Source: Arenicola marina (lineage: Eukaryota; Annelida; Polychaeta; Arenicolidae). From it: a DNA stretch of 64,000 nucleotides. Shown here one piece after another: positions 12,339 to 27,300 of this stretch (positions are counted from its first letter, which is position 1; the number at the start of each line of letters is the position of its first letter). The position numbers and the translations under genes are program-made. Location of the stretch: positions 25,476,254-25,540,253 of the forward strand of contig OZ025260.1 of assembly GCA_964019135.1 (NCBI GenBank), read 5' to 3'. The notes below the pieces were generated by a model. That model did no database searches. It was not told the DNA's origin and worked only from the letters and a program-made list of their open reading frames with translations.

Positions 12339-15300
12339 GTCAGTACACCGCATGCTGCAACCAATCGGTACCTTTATATCAAATAGTTCACACTTATATT
12401 AGCGAGATTCCCAAATATTCTATCTTGAAAACTATAGAGGCCTTTCCAATGTTTGTATCTGAAACATATTTCATTCGTACTTCTCATTTGTACCACGCAG
12501 GAGACGTTTCGTGTGGTGCAAGCCATGTTCCTGGGTCTCATACTGACCTACTTCGAGCCAGATTCTGGTGTGACGTCACACCAGGCCTATCTCTACGCCC
12601 TTGGTCTGACCTTGACCCACATTCTGGTGGTCCTCTGCGACAACCTCGCCTTCCACAAGTCGTACTACTACGGCTTGAAGATGAGGGTGGCGACCACGTC
12701 TCTCATCTACAGGAAGGTACTAAAGCTGGCTGGTGTGGACAGACATCAATATATATGCGATGATATTAGTTGTCACTTTTAATCTGGACATTGAGCGACT
12801 ATTTTTAATATTAGTGCAAATATAATATCAGCGGGGTAGCATAAGGCCGCATAAAAGTTTCCGCGATATGCGAATGACTTCACAAACAGAGGCAACTGCC
12901 GCTATATATTAATGTAGTAAATCTTGAAATTGGAATATTGTGATCTTTCGTTGACCTCAACGAAGGCTTGTATATGTGTACCCAAGGAATAAGCAAACAA
13001 TTGGACACTTACAAACGAAATGACAATTTCAAGTGTATAAATGAAAAAAAAAATGCCTCTACAGGCACCACCAACTTACGGGTATCCGAAAAAAAATAAG
13101 TGGACGCCTAGTTTTGTTGAAGGTTTATAACTTAATATGTTTAATATTCTTCAGCGAATTTGATTAAACGTTTGACAGAATGGAAGCAAACTTATGGACC
13201 ATTTTTGTTATGTTAATATCACAGCAGATAATTTGTTTGCGAGTGAAATATGTCTCATATCTTTACAATATGCTTTTCACTTCAGCTGTTGCGACTGAGC
13301 CATAGCTCTTTGCAGAACACGAGCACGAGCAATATAGTCAGTTTACTGTCCAGCGACACGCACAGATTTGACCAGGTATTTAACCTCAACAAACCAAGCA
13401 GCGTTCACAAAAGATCCGACACCAATCCACAGACAGCTGATGTCCACATCTGGATGGCCTAGTAGGGGTCTGGCAGAGGGAGTCCAATGTCGACCTTTCA
13501 AAATTCTCAATGTCGAATGTCGAATTTTTACGACGTCCCGTGCCGCTTTTTGTCAAAAATCTGTGTCGTTTTTTTCAAAAATCTGTGTCGATGTCCCTTT
13601 TTAAGAACCTCAGTGTCGGAGTTTGGCGGTCAATGTCCAATGTAGATTTTTCAAATATGCCTACGTCGCCTGTCGCCATTTACCCCTTCCAGACCTCTCT
13701 TAGTGCCATGAATAATTGAATAATTGTGAGCTAATGTACAGTTTCCGCAGTACCTGTCGCAACCATCCGAGGTTAATTTAAACTTTAGTTTAAAGTTCTT
13801 TGACATTGTTTATGCCATGGTTTAATGGAATAATGCAATACTTACAACACTCTTGTTCGTCGCCACCTCCGGTAAACAGAGCTGCCTCGGCATAAACTAC
13901 ATATGGATTGGTCCCATTGAAACCCTGGCCATTATCACGTTGCTATGGCAACATATCGGCCTGGGTCCCTTTAGTCTCCTCGGTCTGGCAATCATAGCAG
14001 TGATGGCAGCACTGCAGTTCGGCGTCGGCAGATTTCTCTGCAAAATAAGGTCAGTTTTGGCACTAAGTTCAACGCGAACCTAATATTTCAATACGTCTTC
14101 TATTTATTTACATATTTCGCGTTTTATTTTATTTTATTTTATTTTATCAACTATGGTAATCAAGCGGGAATCATAGAGCCTTAATTGGCCCTGATGTAAT
14201 GTAGTAAATTATTCGTAAATACCTTTAAACATATCTCTGCGAGACAAGTGGGAGACATTGCTCGATCAAACATCAGTAACACCCACTGTGTTGGGAAGCT
14301 CACCTTATTAGCGCACAATGGTGAAACATTACAACTGCAAATATTATACCCAGAGCGATGGTGGGAACCACATAAAGAAAACACTGATGGTTTGATGGAC
14401 ACTGGGCGGAGTTGGGGTGGTGGCGGGAAGACTTCGAACTCTTTGGCTTTCAATATGGTGATCTGAGAAATGCAAGCAGAGATTAGGCCTACTCTCTGCC
14501 TTCGACTCACTCCGCTAGGGCTCCATTATATATGTATAAGCGGAGCTTACGTAGCACCGCCTAGCGAATGGGAGATTGGAATAGGCCTACTCGGCGCCTC
14601 CTAGCGCTCTTCTGATTGGCTAACAATAGTCCCGTGCAGTCAGACGCAGCCGTTTTATCCCTCTTTACTGAGACCTTTAGCACTTTAGCCTATATACATG
14701 TATGATGACCTACTGGCCAACATTCTGGTGTTTCAAGCCGCTTGGGTATACATAATGGCTTTGGCCCAGACATCTCATGGGAGAATGAAATGCGTTTGAA
14801 TCCTTTGATGCATTCCTTGTATTTGTTTCATGGTCATTCACTGATCATCTCCTGTCACTCTCGGTACCCAGAAGCCGCATCAGTGGCGTGACGGAGCAGC
14901 GGGTGAGGCTGACGAGTGAGATCATTGCCGGTATCAAGACTCTGAAGGTCCACTGCTGGGAGAAGGCCTTCGCGGGCATGGTACACGCCACCCGAATGTG
15001 AGTGTCGCATAGTGAATGTCGGTGGCACGAACTCAAAAGCGGATCGAGAAGGGTTATCCAGGGTGTCCGGACCGTTTTTCAATGCAAAATGTAGGCCATC
15101 TGAGGCGTGGACCCCCCCTTTTTTTTAGGAAAAGCGCTAAATGAGGCGGTGTGAACGCAAGTTCTCAATGGAACCCCCGGGTCGTCAAAACAAATTAGTG
15201 GATCTCCCGGTCGCAATTTTGTTCTGAGCCCCCACCACCCCCCCGTTCGCAAGTTCGGACCCCCCTTTTTTCAAATTTCTGGATCCGCCCCTGCGAACTG

Positions 15301-18300
15301 GGATGTCCAGGGTATCCAGTCTGTACTCCTTCCCCACACCCACTCCTCTTGTCTGCGCGGATTAAGGTTCGTCTTCATGTTTGCAAGGCTTTATGTTATA
15401 TACAACCTCGAATCTCGATCCCACCCCCGTCCCCCTCCTTTTGCTAGATGTATCGCCATATCACAGTCCATTATGTAACAGACATATATGTAAATTTACT
15501 TATGTTTCGGTCATATAAATACGCACACTTATCATATAGTATTTGCGTTATATGAATACCCGTATTTACGCCTGCCAAATAGTTCCCAATCATATGACGT
15601 TCATTTACGCAGTTAATGAGTTAATCATAATCACTATGTTTATAAGATTGTTATTTTTATCCCACTTCGAACTGACTTAATATCCTTACAAATACAGGTC
15701 AGAATGTTCCTTGCTGCGAACTTTGACCCACATTCGGGGTCTGAACTCGGCCATGTACTTCGTGTCGGGCAAACTGCTCATGTTCGTCACATTTGCTGCG
15801 TTCCTGCTGGTGGGGGGTCAGGGGTCAGTGAGCATGCTCTTCACGACTCTGGTCCTGTATGAGATCCTCAGAGCCAGTGTCAGCCTCCTGTTGCCATGGG
15901 GGGTGCAACACTTCCTAGAGGCAAGGGCCGCAGTCGACAGAATTCAGGTAGGCTGTTGGTTGCACAGGGTAAATTTGGCCAAGGCCAAGGCCTTATGTAG
16001 GTGAATTGCACTGCTAGATTTCCCTTACTTTCCATTATTTCGTTCCATAGATGGACATTTGTTATATCTTTCCTGTAAGTTGAAGAGTCGGCAGTTTCTA
16101 ATGTAATCGTACGTCATTATGTACCCGTGCAGGTTTTTATTTACACAAACATGCGTATTTGTGCGTGATGGGGGTGGGGGGGGGGGCACCAGCTTATTTT
16201 GGTCTGTGACTACGATTGTTTATGCTATCGCTGGTTAACATTTAAACTGTATTTTTTGTCTACGCACAATCATTCGACTGTGGATTTGTTTTTGGCGCGA
16301 CATTCCGGGTAACACCTAGGCTGGCGCCGACGAGTTAGTACCAGTTAGTTTATCATGTATCTTTTGGTAAATAAATACGCGATTGATTGTCAAAGGCCAA
16401 AAACCCCTGCATTGTATTATTCAGGAATAATTCACTGTGTTCACAGGCCTTTCTGCTACTGGAGGAGAAATCCCTGATGGACGCACACGCCAATGACTTC
16501 GGTGGACCCAACAATCTGGTCAAGCGTTCTCCGCTGCCTGAAAACGTCGTTGTTCGCCTGGAGGACTACACCACAGCCTGGAGAAAGGTGAGGCTCATAG
16601 CCTTCGAACCGCCGTCGCGTTGTAATGCGTAATGTTTTGTAGATCTGCCAGTGCGTACTAAATCGTGTCTATAAAAGCGGGTTTCTGAGTTGCTGCACAC
16701 GCCCACCGAATGAACACGTAATGGCGGTTCTACGGTACTCAGGTGGCCGGCCTCTCGGGGACTGCAACTGCACACCGCATGAACACGCAACGGCGGTTCT
16801 ACGGTAAGCGTAGGTGTAGTCTAGGTTTGGCGGTTCTACGGCAGTCCAGGTCTGGAGGCTTAAACAATACAGGTTCAAATAATATCAAGGGAAGCTTCCA
16901 CGGAAGATAACACGGGTATACATTAAGATGGGAATTCAATAAAACTTAAATGTCGTTCGATAACTATATTGTCCCTTTCAATTCCAGGATGAGACTTCCT
17001 TCATCCTGGAAGGGCTAAATCTCACGGTACTGAAGGTAAGGATGCTAGCCCTTCATAAGCTGTTTATGTAAAGACTGGTTTATTAAGGAAGATAAACCTT
17101 ATGTGGCTTGAGAGAAGACATTCATTCGAATACTCTGAAGCCTAAAGTCAATGTAACAGTTGTTTGATATTGGTTTTAAGCCTTTATCATATAAGTCAAT
17201 TAACTAGTATGACTGACGGCGTAATAACCTTTCTGTCGTCTTCCAGGGGCAGTTCCTTGCCATCACTGGTTCACCGAGAAGCGGCAAGGTAATATGCTTT
17301 GTTTTTTTTTTATGAGGGGGCCTCCTTGTAGATCAGTAGGTCGGGGCTTCGAATCTGGGCCCGGGCACCTAATCTGGAACATGTTTCATTCATGCGTCCT
17401 TTGTCGTCCTAGGCGGTTCTTTGGCCTAATGCGTGCACATTAGCGGCACACAACACCAATCCATCTCGGTGACACCAAAGTGTTATGTCCGCTGATTCTG
17501 CAGTAGCCGCATTCCTCGTTGGCGAAGTGATATTTGGAGTTAATATTGCAATGATATCAGAATTTAGCTATACTAGAGATTAATACATTATTTGACTAAA
17601 TTTAAACATATCTTGTCAAACTCGTATATTGCAATTCTCCACATCAGGTGATATACATTCTCTCATCGTCTCCATGAAGTCGATTCATGTCATTCATAAC
17701 ATTCATAACATCAGGCAATTAGTGATAAAATATGACTGAGTGGTAGAACACTTGATTGCCTGGTTCAAAACCGCGGTTCTGGTTGGTCTAGTCTGGGGGA
17801 TATATAATCGAAATTATTTAATGCCCCCGGAAGGTTTCTTGGCCTAATTTATCCCCTCGTGTGCACGCTAAAATATGCCTATAAAAAATAATGTATTGTT
17901 TCTTTCTGTGCGCAGTCGACGCTGCTTCTGGCTATGACGGGAGAGCTTCCGCGTCTCGGTGGGTTTCTGAGGACCCGCGGTAAGCTGGGTCTGGTCCCCG
18001 AGTCTCCCTGGCTGCTGCCTGGCACCGTCCGGGATAACATCGTCTTCGGCGCCGATGTCGACAAGCGTCGCTACCACAGGGTCATACAGGCGTGCGGCCT
18101 GCTTCCGGTACGTTGTCATAGTTACCGCATGGGGCGGCATAGTTACGTCATGGACCGTACGGCGTAGTTACGTCATGGGACGTACGGCATAGTTACATCA
18201 CCAGACGTACCTCTATTTAAATGGGCATTATATGGTTATGCCATACTTGGGTCGCGATACTTCAATCATAAGGCAATACAATATATATTATACACCTGTT

Positions 18301-21300
18301 TTCTGGTGTTAATAATGCCCACGGGAACATATATATATATATGTTGTCAGCGTCGGGGTCTGTTGGCATAACATAACGTTTACACAACACAACGGCATTA
18401 AGGATAAGTAACTAAGTAAGGATGCCGTATCAAATTGCAAAATGTAAAACTCTTATAGTTATGTGATCTGGGTCTTCTCATAGGACTTGGAGGCCTTACC
18501 GGCTGGAGACCTGACAGTCCTGGGAGAGAAGGAGACACCGCTCACTAACGCAGTGAGGGTCAAATTAAGCCTGGCCAGGTGTGTGACAACCCTTTGATCT
18601 GTTACTGTTGAAATAGGACACAAGAACTGCAACTACTGTCCCGAGCCGGCTGCCCTGTTATTCTCAACTTTCCAGGGAGCATTTTGGGATGCAAAATGCA
18701 CTTCGTCTTTGCTGCAGATATCACCGTGGTACCCCTAGTGAAAGAATCCCACACCACCCACCTGGTGCCGTCCTGTGTCGGATCGCTTAACCCCTTCAAA
18801 GATTAAATCTTCATTACGATGCTGCCGCAGACAGTTTATTGCTATAGAATATGGCATTTTCAATATCTTAATAAAGCAATATGTTAAGAAAAGTGAATTT
18901 TGGTTACTTAATTCATGTCCTAAGAGAATAGAAGAGATTAAGGTCATATTACAGCGCTTTGAATTACCCAATTTGTTTTCCTACAGAGCGGTCTACCAAG
19001 GGGCCGACACATTTCTCGTGGACGATATACTCAGCCAGATGGGTGGTGAAGAGGCTCTGCATATCTTCAAAAGGTAAGTGCAGATATGATAATGACTCAA
19101 AGTGGTCACAACGAGTTTATAGTTTGGTGGTTGTATATTCAGGACGCATTAACCATTTTGGTCATATCGTGTCAATGGGAGAATGAAGGGAGAGTGGAGC
19201 CATGTCCCCGGGAGGAGGGGAGGGGGGTGGGTGGGTAACCCCCTACTCGTTTCAAAGAAGGACATAGCATCTTTATCCTGTCACTCAGACATGTCCACAG
19301 CGGGGCGCGAACCATCGACGAGTTTATGGACAAAAGGCGTATGGAATATAAGTGTATTCAAAACATTTTTAACCACCTTCAATTTGTAAAGAAGATGATT
19401 TAATTCTGTATTTGGACGTTTGGTTTTGTACTTTGGCTGGCGGTAATGGTAACAGAGAATAATGGAACCGATAACCATCACCAATAACCTCCATTTGCCG
19501 TCATGTTCTAGGTGTTTCTGTGGAATCCTCAATGCAAAGACTGTCATCCTGGTCACACAGTCACGACAGTTCCTCAAGGTGGCAGATCAAATTGTCGTCA
19601 TGGAAAAGGTATTTCTTCGTCTTTGTCTTTATAAGTATGATATTATACACATTCATAATACTAAGACAATGACAGTAGAAGAATATGCCATATCATTATG
19701 AGTTGATGGTCGCATTAACTACATCTGCAGCTTGATGTCGGGCCAATAAATTGCTTAACTCCCCGCTATTATATTAAACATCTTGGACAGCAAATATACG
19801 ACGTAGAGCTGCACATGATAACATCGAATATACAAATTAATTTATGTCTTCAGGGCAAACTGCAGCACAGTGGCTCTTATAACGATCTTGTCAACAAAGG
19901 AGTCACCTTGGGAGACAACGATTCTGAAGAGGAACGTCAGTGTCATGACAACGATAGTTGCAATGACTATCATCAAAATTGTGGTCAAGAAACTACTGCC
20001 AATGACAGCCAGGATACTACACTGAAGTCGACAAAGACTATTAGCCAATCAGGGACCGTGACCCGCAACCGCACGGGAGTAGATTCCACATACGGATCAT
20101 CTGAATCTCTGGATCAACTGTGGATGGAGCTAAACTCTGTAAGATAGCAAGCAATCAACGAGACGGAGGTTAAAACCATATCATGTTTGTATTATATAAC
20201 TCGACTAGTCAGTCACCCCAAGGATCCGAGTCCTTATTCTTGAAACTATATCGTTCGCGATATCGTAGATCCAGATTTTACGTAGATTTCTTGGTCATCT
20301 GCCTGCATAGTCTACGAACTCATGCATTGTTCGTGAATACGTGCTTGGGACAAAGGAATATTTCCTTGGGTCTAACAAATATCTGACTTATAATATTTTC
20401 CTTCAAGGATGACCAGGTTTATTTTCTGGCATTAATCACAGATGCCGCAAAAACCAGTCAATTCCTTCATCATATAGCACCGCATACGCGCGGGTTCTAC
20501 GGAATTCGATACCGGAATTAACATTCGATGATACCCAATTATACGCTACTGTACCCTTCTAACAAAGGACATTGTTATTGGCGCAGGAAACCAGTGAATC
20601 AGATCAGAACGCGGATGAAGACAGGGAGCCCACCGTGGTGGCCAGCCGGACATACCGGGACTACATTCACATTGGCGGATATAACATAAGCTTCGTCGTC
20701 TTAATCGTGCTCTGTATTGTTACACAGGTATGGCCTACCAACAAGTAATTAACTGGTTATTAACTATTAATTAACATGTAATTAATTTATATGTGTCATA
20801 TTTTCTTTTGTGCCATATTATACCAGGCCACTGTAATATCATGCTTTCATTATGGATCTGAAATCTTTTGTTTTTATGTACCGTGTACTGTAGCATTATT
20901 ATGTATTGTATCCGTCTAATATGAGTGCTTAGACCATAAACTGCGTTTTTTTATAGTGTGTTGAATATGAGCGAAGTTAGGTAAACATCGCCCGGTTCGC
21001 TATTTCCGGTTTGGGCCTCGCTTTTTAAAGGAAAACAAAACTTATACCAGGACAAACTGAATGCTGTTGAACACCTTTCACGCTGCAGATTTAATTTACA
21101 TTACATGGGTTGAATGGTAATTCTCCACTTTGCCACAGCATGTTGAAATGATGCTGACATTTTCATAATGTTGATATATTTTAAGGTTTTTACAGACGAA
21201 ATTAAGTTTTTCATTTCAAAAAAGAGGGAGGAGGCAGGGGGATAGGGTGCTAATGTTACCTCTCATGACGTTGCTATTGTTTTTTGTTTAAGGTCGCCTA

Positions 21301-24300
21301 TGTCATGTGTGACTGGTTCCTGTTTCAATGGTGAGTGCCTCAGCTGTCACCACGAGGATCACTACGGGTTTAGTAACGTAGTGAACACTAATAACGAAAC
21401 GAATAGCGATTAAATATTGACTGCGTATCGGGAAGATTACCCGTCATGATACTACCAGTTCGACCTCTCTGAGTAACATTATTATAGCGAACCTGTTCAC
21501 AGCGCAATTACCAGGGGCGGATCCAAGGGGGGAGGGGGTCCCCCCGTTTTGAGAAAGAATGCCGCTTTTTTAATGCTAAATTTAGGCCATCTGAGGTGTG
21601 GATCTCCCCTCCCCCCCCACCCCAGTCGCAATTTAGTTCGGAGCGCCGTCCCTCCCGGTCGCAAGTTTCAGTGGACCCCCTCCACCCTTTTCAAATTCCT
21701 GGATCCGCCCCTGAATACAGCACCTTGATTGCCATGCACTGGCTAACTCTGTGGATATTTATTTCTCACGTTTAGGGCTCAAGCACAGTATGTAGCAGAA
21801 AATCCAATCGCCATCACGACCTCACCATTCTTCACATCCGTGCCACACGAGTCCTCACCATCGCCGGAAGATACGAACGCCACCATCGCTACCGCTACTC
21901 CAATCAATGCCTCATCACCGCCAGTAGGATTAACTACCTCATCCGCAATAAACGTAGATCCGGCGCCCACGTGGCCATGGCTGCTTCCGGCGGGCGGCCA
22001 GGTGGCGCTCCCGCTGGAGGCGTTCGAGGTGTACCTCGGGGTCTTCATGGGGTTGCTGCTGGCCGCCGTGCTGCGGGCCCTGTTGGTCAGCGTGGTGGCC
22101 TGCCGGGCCGCCCAGCGGCTCCACAACCACGCCTTCAAGGCAGTGCTCAGGGCGCCTGTGGCCTTCTTTCAACGCTACTCCCTAGGTAAGTCGGCCACAC
22201 GATATATAGGTTAACCCGCTCGTGTCATGGCTGATTCCCGGGGGGGAGGGAGGGGGGGCACTGTTATATAAATCTAGTGGCGGGGGGGGGGGGGGTCCGC
22301 GGGTGCCTCTTGATGCCTGAGGGAGCTGATATATGTGATGAGAAAGACACCCCATGGAGCGGATATTTTACAACTTGCGACAGGGGGTGGGGGGGAGGCT
22401 CTGAAAATGTGCTTTCATAGAGCAGGTTGCCGCGAAAATATACCCCCCTACGAGCGGTTTTTGGCGGCAAAGCGCCCCAATTTTGGCGGTGAAAATGGGG
22501 GGGTTTACCGCGGACCCCCCCCCCCAAACTCAGCATCAGTTACAACATGTGCTTTATTATGATAACTCACATATTATTCATGATTTTATTCATATAACAT
22601 GAACGGTTTATTTCGTACTATAGGCTGGCATCCGCCCATGTATATACGATCGCCGTAAACTTTGCTATTGCTGGAATGATGGACATCAAGGCATTATTTT
22701 TTTCGTGTTGAGAGGAACCAATCTTTCATGCGCAGTTCTTTACTCGCGGCGCAATTGCTGCACTAATGAGAGCTTGCTAAAATTTGATACGGTTGATGTA
22801 TAAACACATAGATTGGGTGCGTAAGCGGGAAGTTTCTTTCAATATGTTACCCAGTCTGCCCCAGGTGTTTCTCACCTGGGCCAACTCGAGCCCAGGAAGC
22901 GCCAGATGATAATCATGTGAGGTTAATATGCGAGGTAGAAGTTTCGGACAAAGTATCGGAAAATCCTCCCTCCAGTCCCTAGCATAGACTCATATCCTGC
23001 CCAACATGATCTGGTAGGGGTCTGGAAGGGGTAAATGGCGACACGCCAGTCAGGCATATTTGAAAAATCGACCTCCAAATTCCGACACTGAGGTTCTGAA
23101 AAAGCGACATCGACACCGATTTTGAAGAATAAAACGACACTGAACCAAAAGTGACACGAAAAATCAGTTATGAAAAATCGACATTCGACACTGAGAATTT
23201 TCAGAAAATCGGCACTGGACACTGGACCCTTCTAATATTCTCTCTCGACTTGGCATGTCAGGTCGGGACGGAGTGCACAGTTTGATGTTGCGTTCTCACG
23301 CGTATAGAGGCGCCACGTGTCTCTTCAGGTCGTATCCTCAGCCGCTTCACACGTGACGTTGGTTACCTTGACGACCCACTTCCTGCCTGCTTCTTTGAAT
23401 GCGTCCAGGTAACTTCAGAGCTATTATGGTATTTTATGTTATTAATAGTAACAGTAGTAATTGCTGTAATAATAGAGAATTGAAAATTAACTTTTTCATA
23501 TCTGTCGCACTTTTTGTATTCCCACCAATTAAGACTTTTCTGGAATTCATCCACGTAGCTTCAGCTTTTAGTTACCATTGTTTTATATTAGAAACCGTAA
23601 CAATGTTAGTTACAGTAATAACAATATGTATTACTTAATTATTATCATATATGTTTGAAGTCATATTTATCGTACTGATCACAATATATTAAAACATTAT
23701 CCAATGCCATGGATAATTTGGCAAAACACCACGCCGGTTTGATATAATGACATTTGCTACTGCTCCGTTTTGTAAAATGAATGAACGAACTGATGAATTA
23801 GTCATTTCCGCTTTTTCTCTCTCTCCTTGCCTGATCCAGTTTCTGTTTATGGTGTTCGGGGCCTTCGTAACCGCTGCCGTGACGTGCTACTGGCTGGTTC
23901 TGGTCATCGTCCCGGTGGTTCTGCTCTTCTTCCTGGGGCGTCACTACTACATGAGGACCGCCCGCGACGTGGGGCGACTGGAGAACACGGGTAAGGGGGG
24001 AGGCTATTATAACAATTATAATAATAATACAAATAATTATGGCAGTTATACGAAAAATAACAATAATAATTAATGTACAAATTATGGAAATAATTTAATA
24101 ATTATGACAATAATCTAATAATTATGGCAATAATCGGATAACTATGGCAATAATCTAATAATTATGACAGTAATCTAATAATTAATAATAATAATGTAAT
24201 AAGTATGTTAATTACAATATTGATAATAATAATTGTAATAGTTATAATTATAATAATTATAATTATAATAATAATACTTATAATTATAATAATAATACTT

Positions 24301-27300
24301 ATAATTATAATAATAATACTTATAATTATTATAATAATACTTTTCATGATTCCAATAATAATTACTATAGTTATACTGATAATTATTATAATTCTAATGA
24401 TAATTATTATAATTCTAATGATAATTATTATAATTATAATGACAATTATTATAATGATAATTATTATAATTATAATGATAATTATTATAATTATAATGAT
24501 AACGATCATAATTATAAGAATAAATATTTGAGGGACCCTATCATTGCAGCCAAGGTGCCTATCTACCAGCACATGACCCACACCCTGGAGGGGATGTGGG
24601 TGGTGCGCAGTGTGGGTGCCCAGGGCCGCTTCCTGCGCCGATACGACATCCTTCAGGACCGCCACACTGCCGCCAGCTACATGTACCTGGCCATCGGACG
24701 CTGGTTCGCCCTGCGATTGGACGTCGTCAGCATCTGTTACGTCACGCTGCTGCCAATCGTCGCCATTGTCGTAAAAGAAGGTGAGAGATTCACAACGTCG
24801 GCAGGGGTGGGGGGGGGGGGGGTTCATTGTCGTTAGAGACGGCGAGAGAAAAACTGTTAATCATCGTTGAGGGTGGTTTGTGGTTTCAATTTGATTGAGG
24901 TTTTATGCATCGGTTGGTTTGCGGCTGGGGAGTTTAGGTGAAATTCCTGCCGTTATTTTGTCACTTGGGAGTTAGGGGGAAGCCTCTGGCGTTGGTTTGT
25001 TGCTGGGGAGTTTGGGGGAATCCCCTGCCCCTTCGTTTGTCCATGGGGAGTTTAGGTGAAAACGCCCGCGGTGAGTTTCTCCTTCGGACGTTTGGTTAAA
25101 TATTCGGCAATTAGTTATAGGAATGAGAAGGTCCAGTTAATTTATATTGCAGTTAAAAAGTTGGAAATGGGGTGTTTACATAAATGACCATCCAAATTGC
25201 GGTTGACTGAGCCATAAGTCGCCAATGGAAATTATACTACTCCAACAAGAATATGACGCTAAATCACAACATTGACAAAAGTTGACGCAATGTAACGCAA
25301 GATGGCGCCATGTGTCACCGGGTTTTTTCCCTTTTAGATATAAATCCGGGATTGCTGGGCATTTCAATGGCGTACGCCGTCAACTTGATTGGCTTGTTCC
25401 AGTTCTCCATGCGGCAGTCAGCAGAACTAGAAAACCAGGTGAGTAAGACTTGTGTTGGCGCAGTTATATATAACAAAATAAAAGGCCATCGGTGGGGAGG
25501 GGACGGGGGGATGGGTATTATTACATTTAAAGTCAAAATCATATTTTATTTAGCGTAACTCTCGATACATGCAAAGAAGTCAGAGCATGACTATCTCAGT
25601 CATGCTTATGTTATGTATAACGAGAAAACTGGAAAGTATCTAATGGCACATATATCCGTCTTTGAATAGATGGCAGGTGTGGAAAGACTTTCAAAGTTCG
25701 CGGACCTGACGACAGAGGGCGACCTTGTGACGTCACAAAGACCTTCCACCACGTGGCCGCAGTATGGCATTGTGACATTTGAAGGCGTTACCATGACTAC
25801 GGATGAGAGGACCCGGTTATTACGCAATATTTGGTGCTGTATTCGGGCTGAGGAGAAGGTAAGATGTACACCATGATCATGACTATCATAGAAATAAATA
25901 CCTAAGGTACGCTTCCAATAGCACTACACCTGAGAGCCTAACAGCAAGTGGATCGATGGTTTGCGTCCCGCTTTGGCAATGTCTGTGTGGTCGCAGGATC
26001 AAGATCCCATGTCTTTCTTCGCAAAGAGTAGGGGGTTACCCCCGGGGACATGGCTCCACTCTCCCTGCCTTCTCCCATTGACGTGAAATGACCAAAAGTG
26101 GTTAAGGCGTCCTGAATATACAACCAATAGCACTAGGCAAACATTTATAAATATGCTGAAAACAGAGAATCCTTTTAATGTTGCATGTGGAGTTGTTTCG
26201 CTGTTTTTGAATGTCAAATTTGCGTATAAGAACACAAACCTAAGGCCTTAAGGTTCATAACAGACAATAAACACCTACCATATCGCTCACCAATTATCTG
26301 CCAATGAGCAAAACATTTCAAATTCATGAATTGTCCGCCATAAAAATGAAAACTTGTGCTGATTTGAAACGTCATAAACGTGTGTACACAAGTCGTTTAC
26401 CGGTGCCACCGACAGGGGCGCCCAAGCGCTAAATTATATGAGACATTAGAAGCGTCTGGAGCGCCACTTTGTCTTTGGCGGTGGCCGTTGACACTGCTTG
26501 TGGTCAAAGGTAACATTTCCTGTTTATGTTTGTTTTGGTACAGCAGGTGCAACGGTCAGCTCCACATGTAACTTTAAGCTAGCAGAACTGGGAAACTTTA
26601 TCTACCAAGCGAAAAAAAATCTCAGCAATCTTTTTTTGACAAAGCTGTCCTCATAATTAGGTTAATTGTGTTAATATCATAATATGTATATATGTTGTAC
26701 TATGGGCCAAAGTAAAATGAAGCCCAACCACTAAAAGTAGTTTAATTGGATGTGCGTATGTGTTAAATGATATTCGTTATGTGACGTCATAGAAATTGCG
26801 TGGTATTGATTTAATTTTTATACAAAAGTGCTAAGTATACATATTCCTCTTGAGTTGAACGCATTAACAGCTTTCTATGGTCCTTTCTGTTTATAGGTCG
26901 GTATTTTAGGGAACCCCGACAGCAGTTCAAAGGCATTCGTTTCCGCCATTTTGAGACTAAAGTCCTTGACTTCCGGCACGGTGCGTATCGATGGTCTTGA
27001 CATCGGCCAGCTGGGGCTCCATGACCTTCGGGAACGTGTAGCCGTTGTAACGCAGGCAAGTCAATATTGAAACTCATCCTCGCTAAATCCCCCATGCCAA
27101 TGGGATCTAGTCCATCATTCTATCCGGTAAGAAATATTGCATATGGCTGAATTGAGAGACGGTATAATTGTTTTACTTGAATTGCCGTCCTTTATAGACC
27201 ACGCTGAATGCAAGATTTGTCAAGAAGTGCCGATACATTTTGAAATTCCTGCATTTTCATCTTGTCGACTGTTTCCGTTTTTGTATTGAGCAAACACCTA

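Noticed and set aside
12717-12781. Continuation of ABCC4-like exon 4 past GTACTA
   Set aside because: The frame stays open to a stop, but homology places the join RK to LLRLS at exon 5, so the exon ends at 12716.
24162-24827. Ile-rich frames on both strands
   Set aside because: AT-rich array between exons 21 and 22 of the ABCC4-like gene, plus antisense of exon 22.
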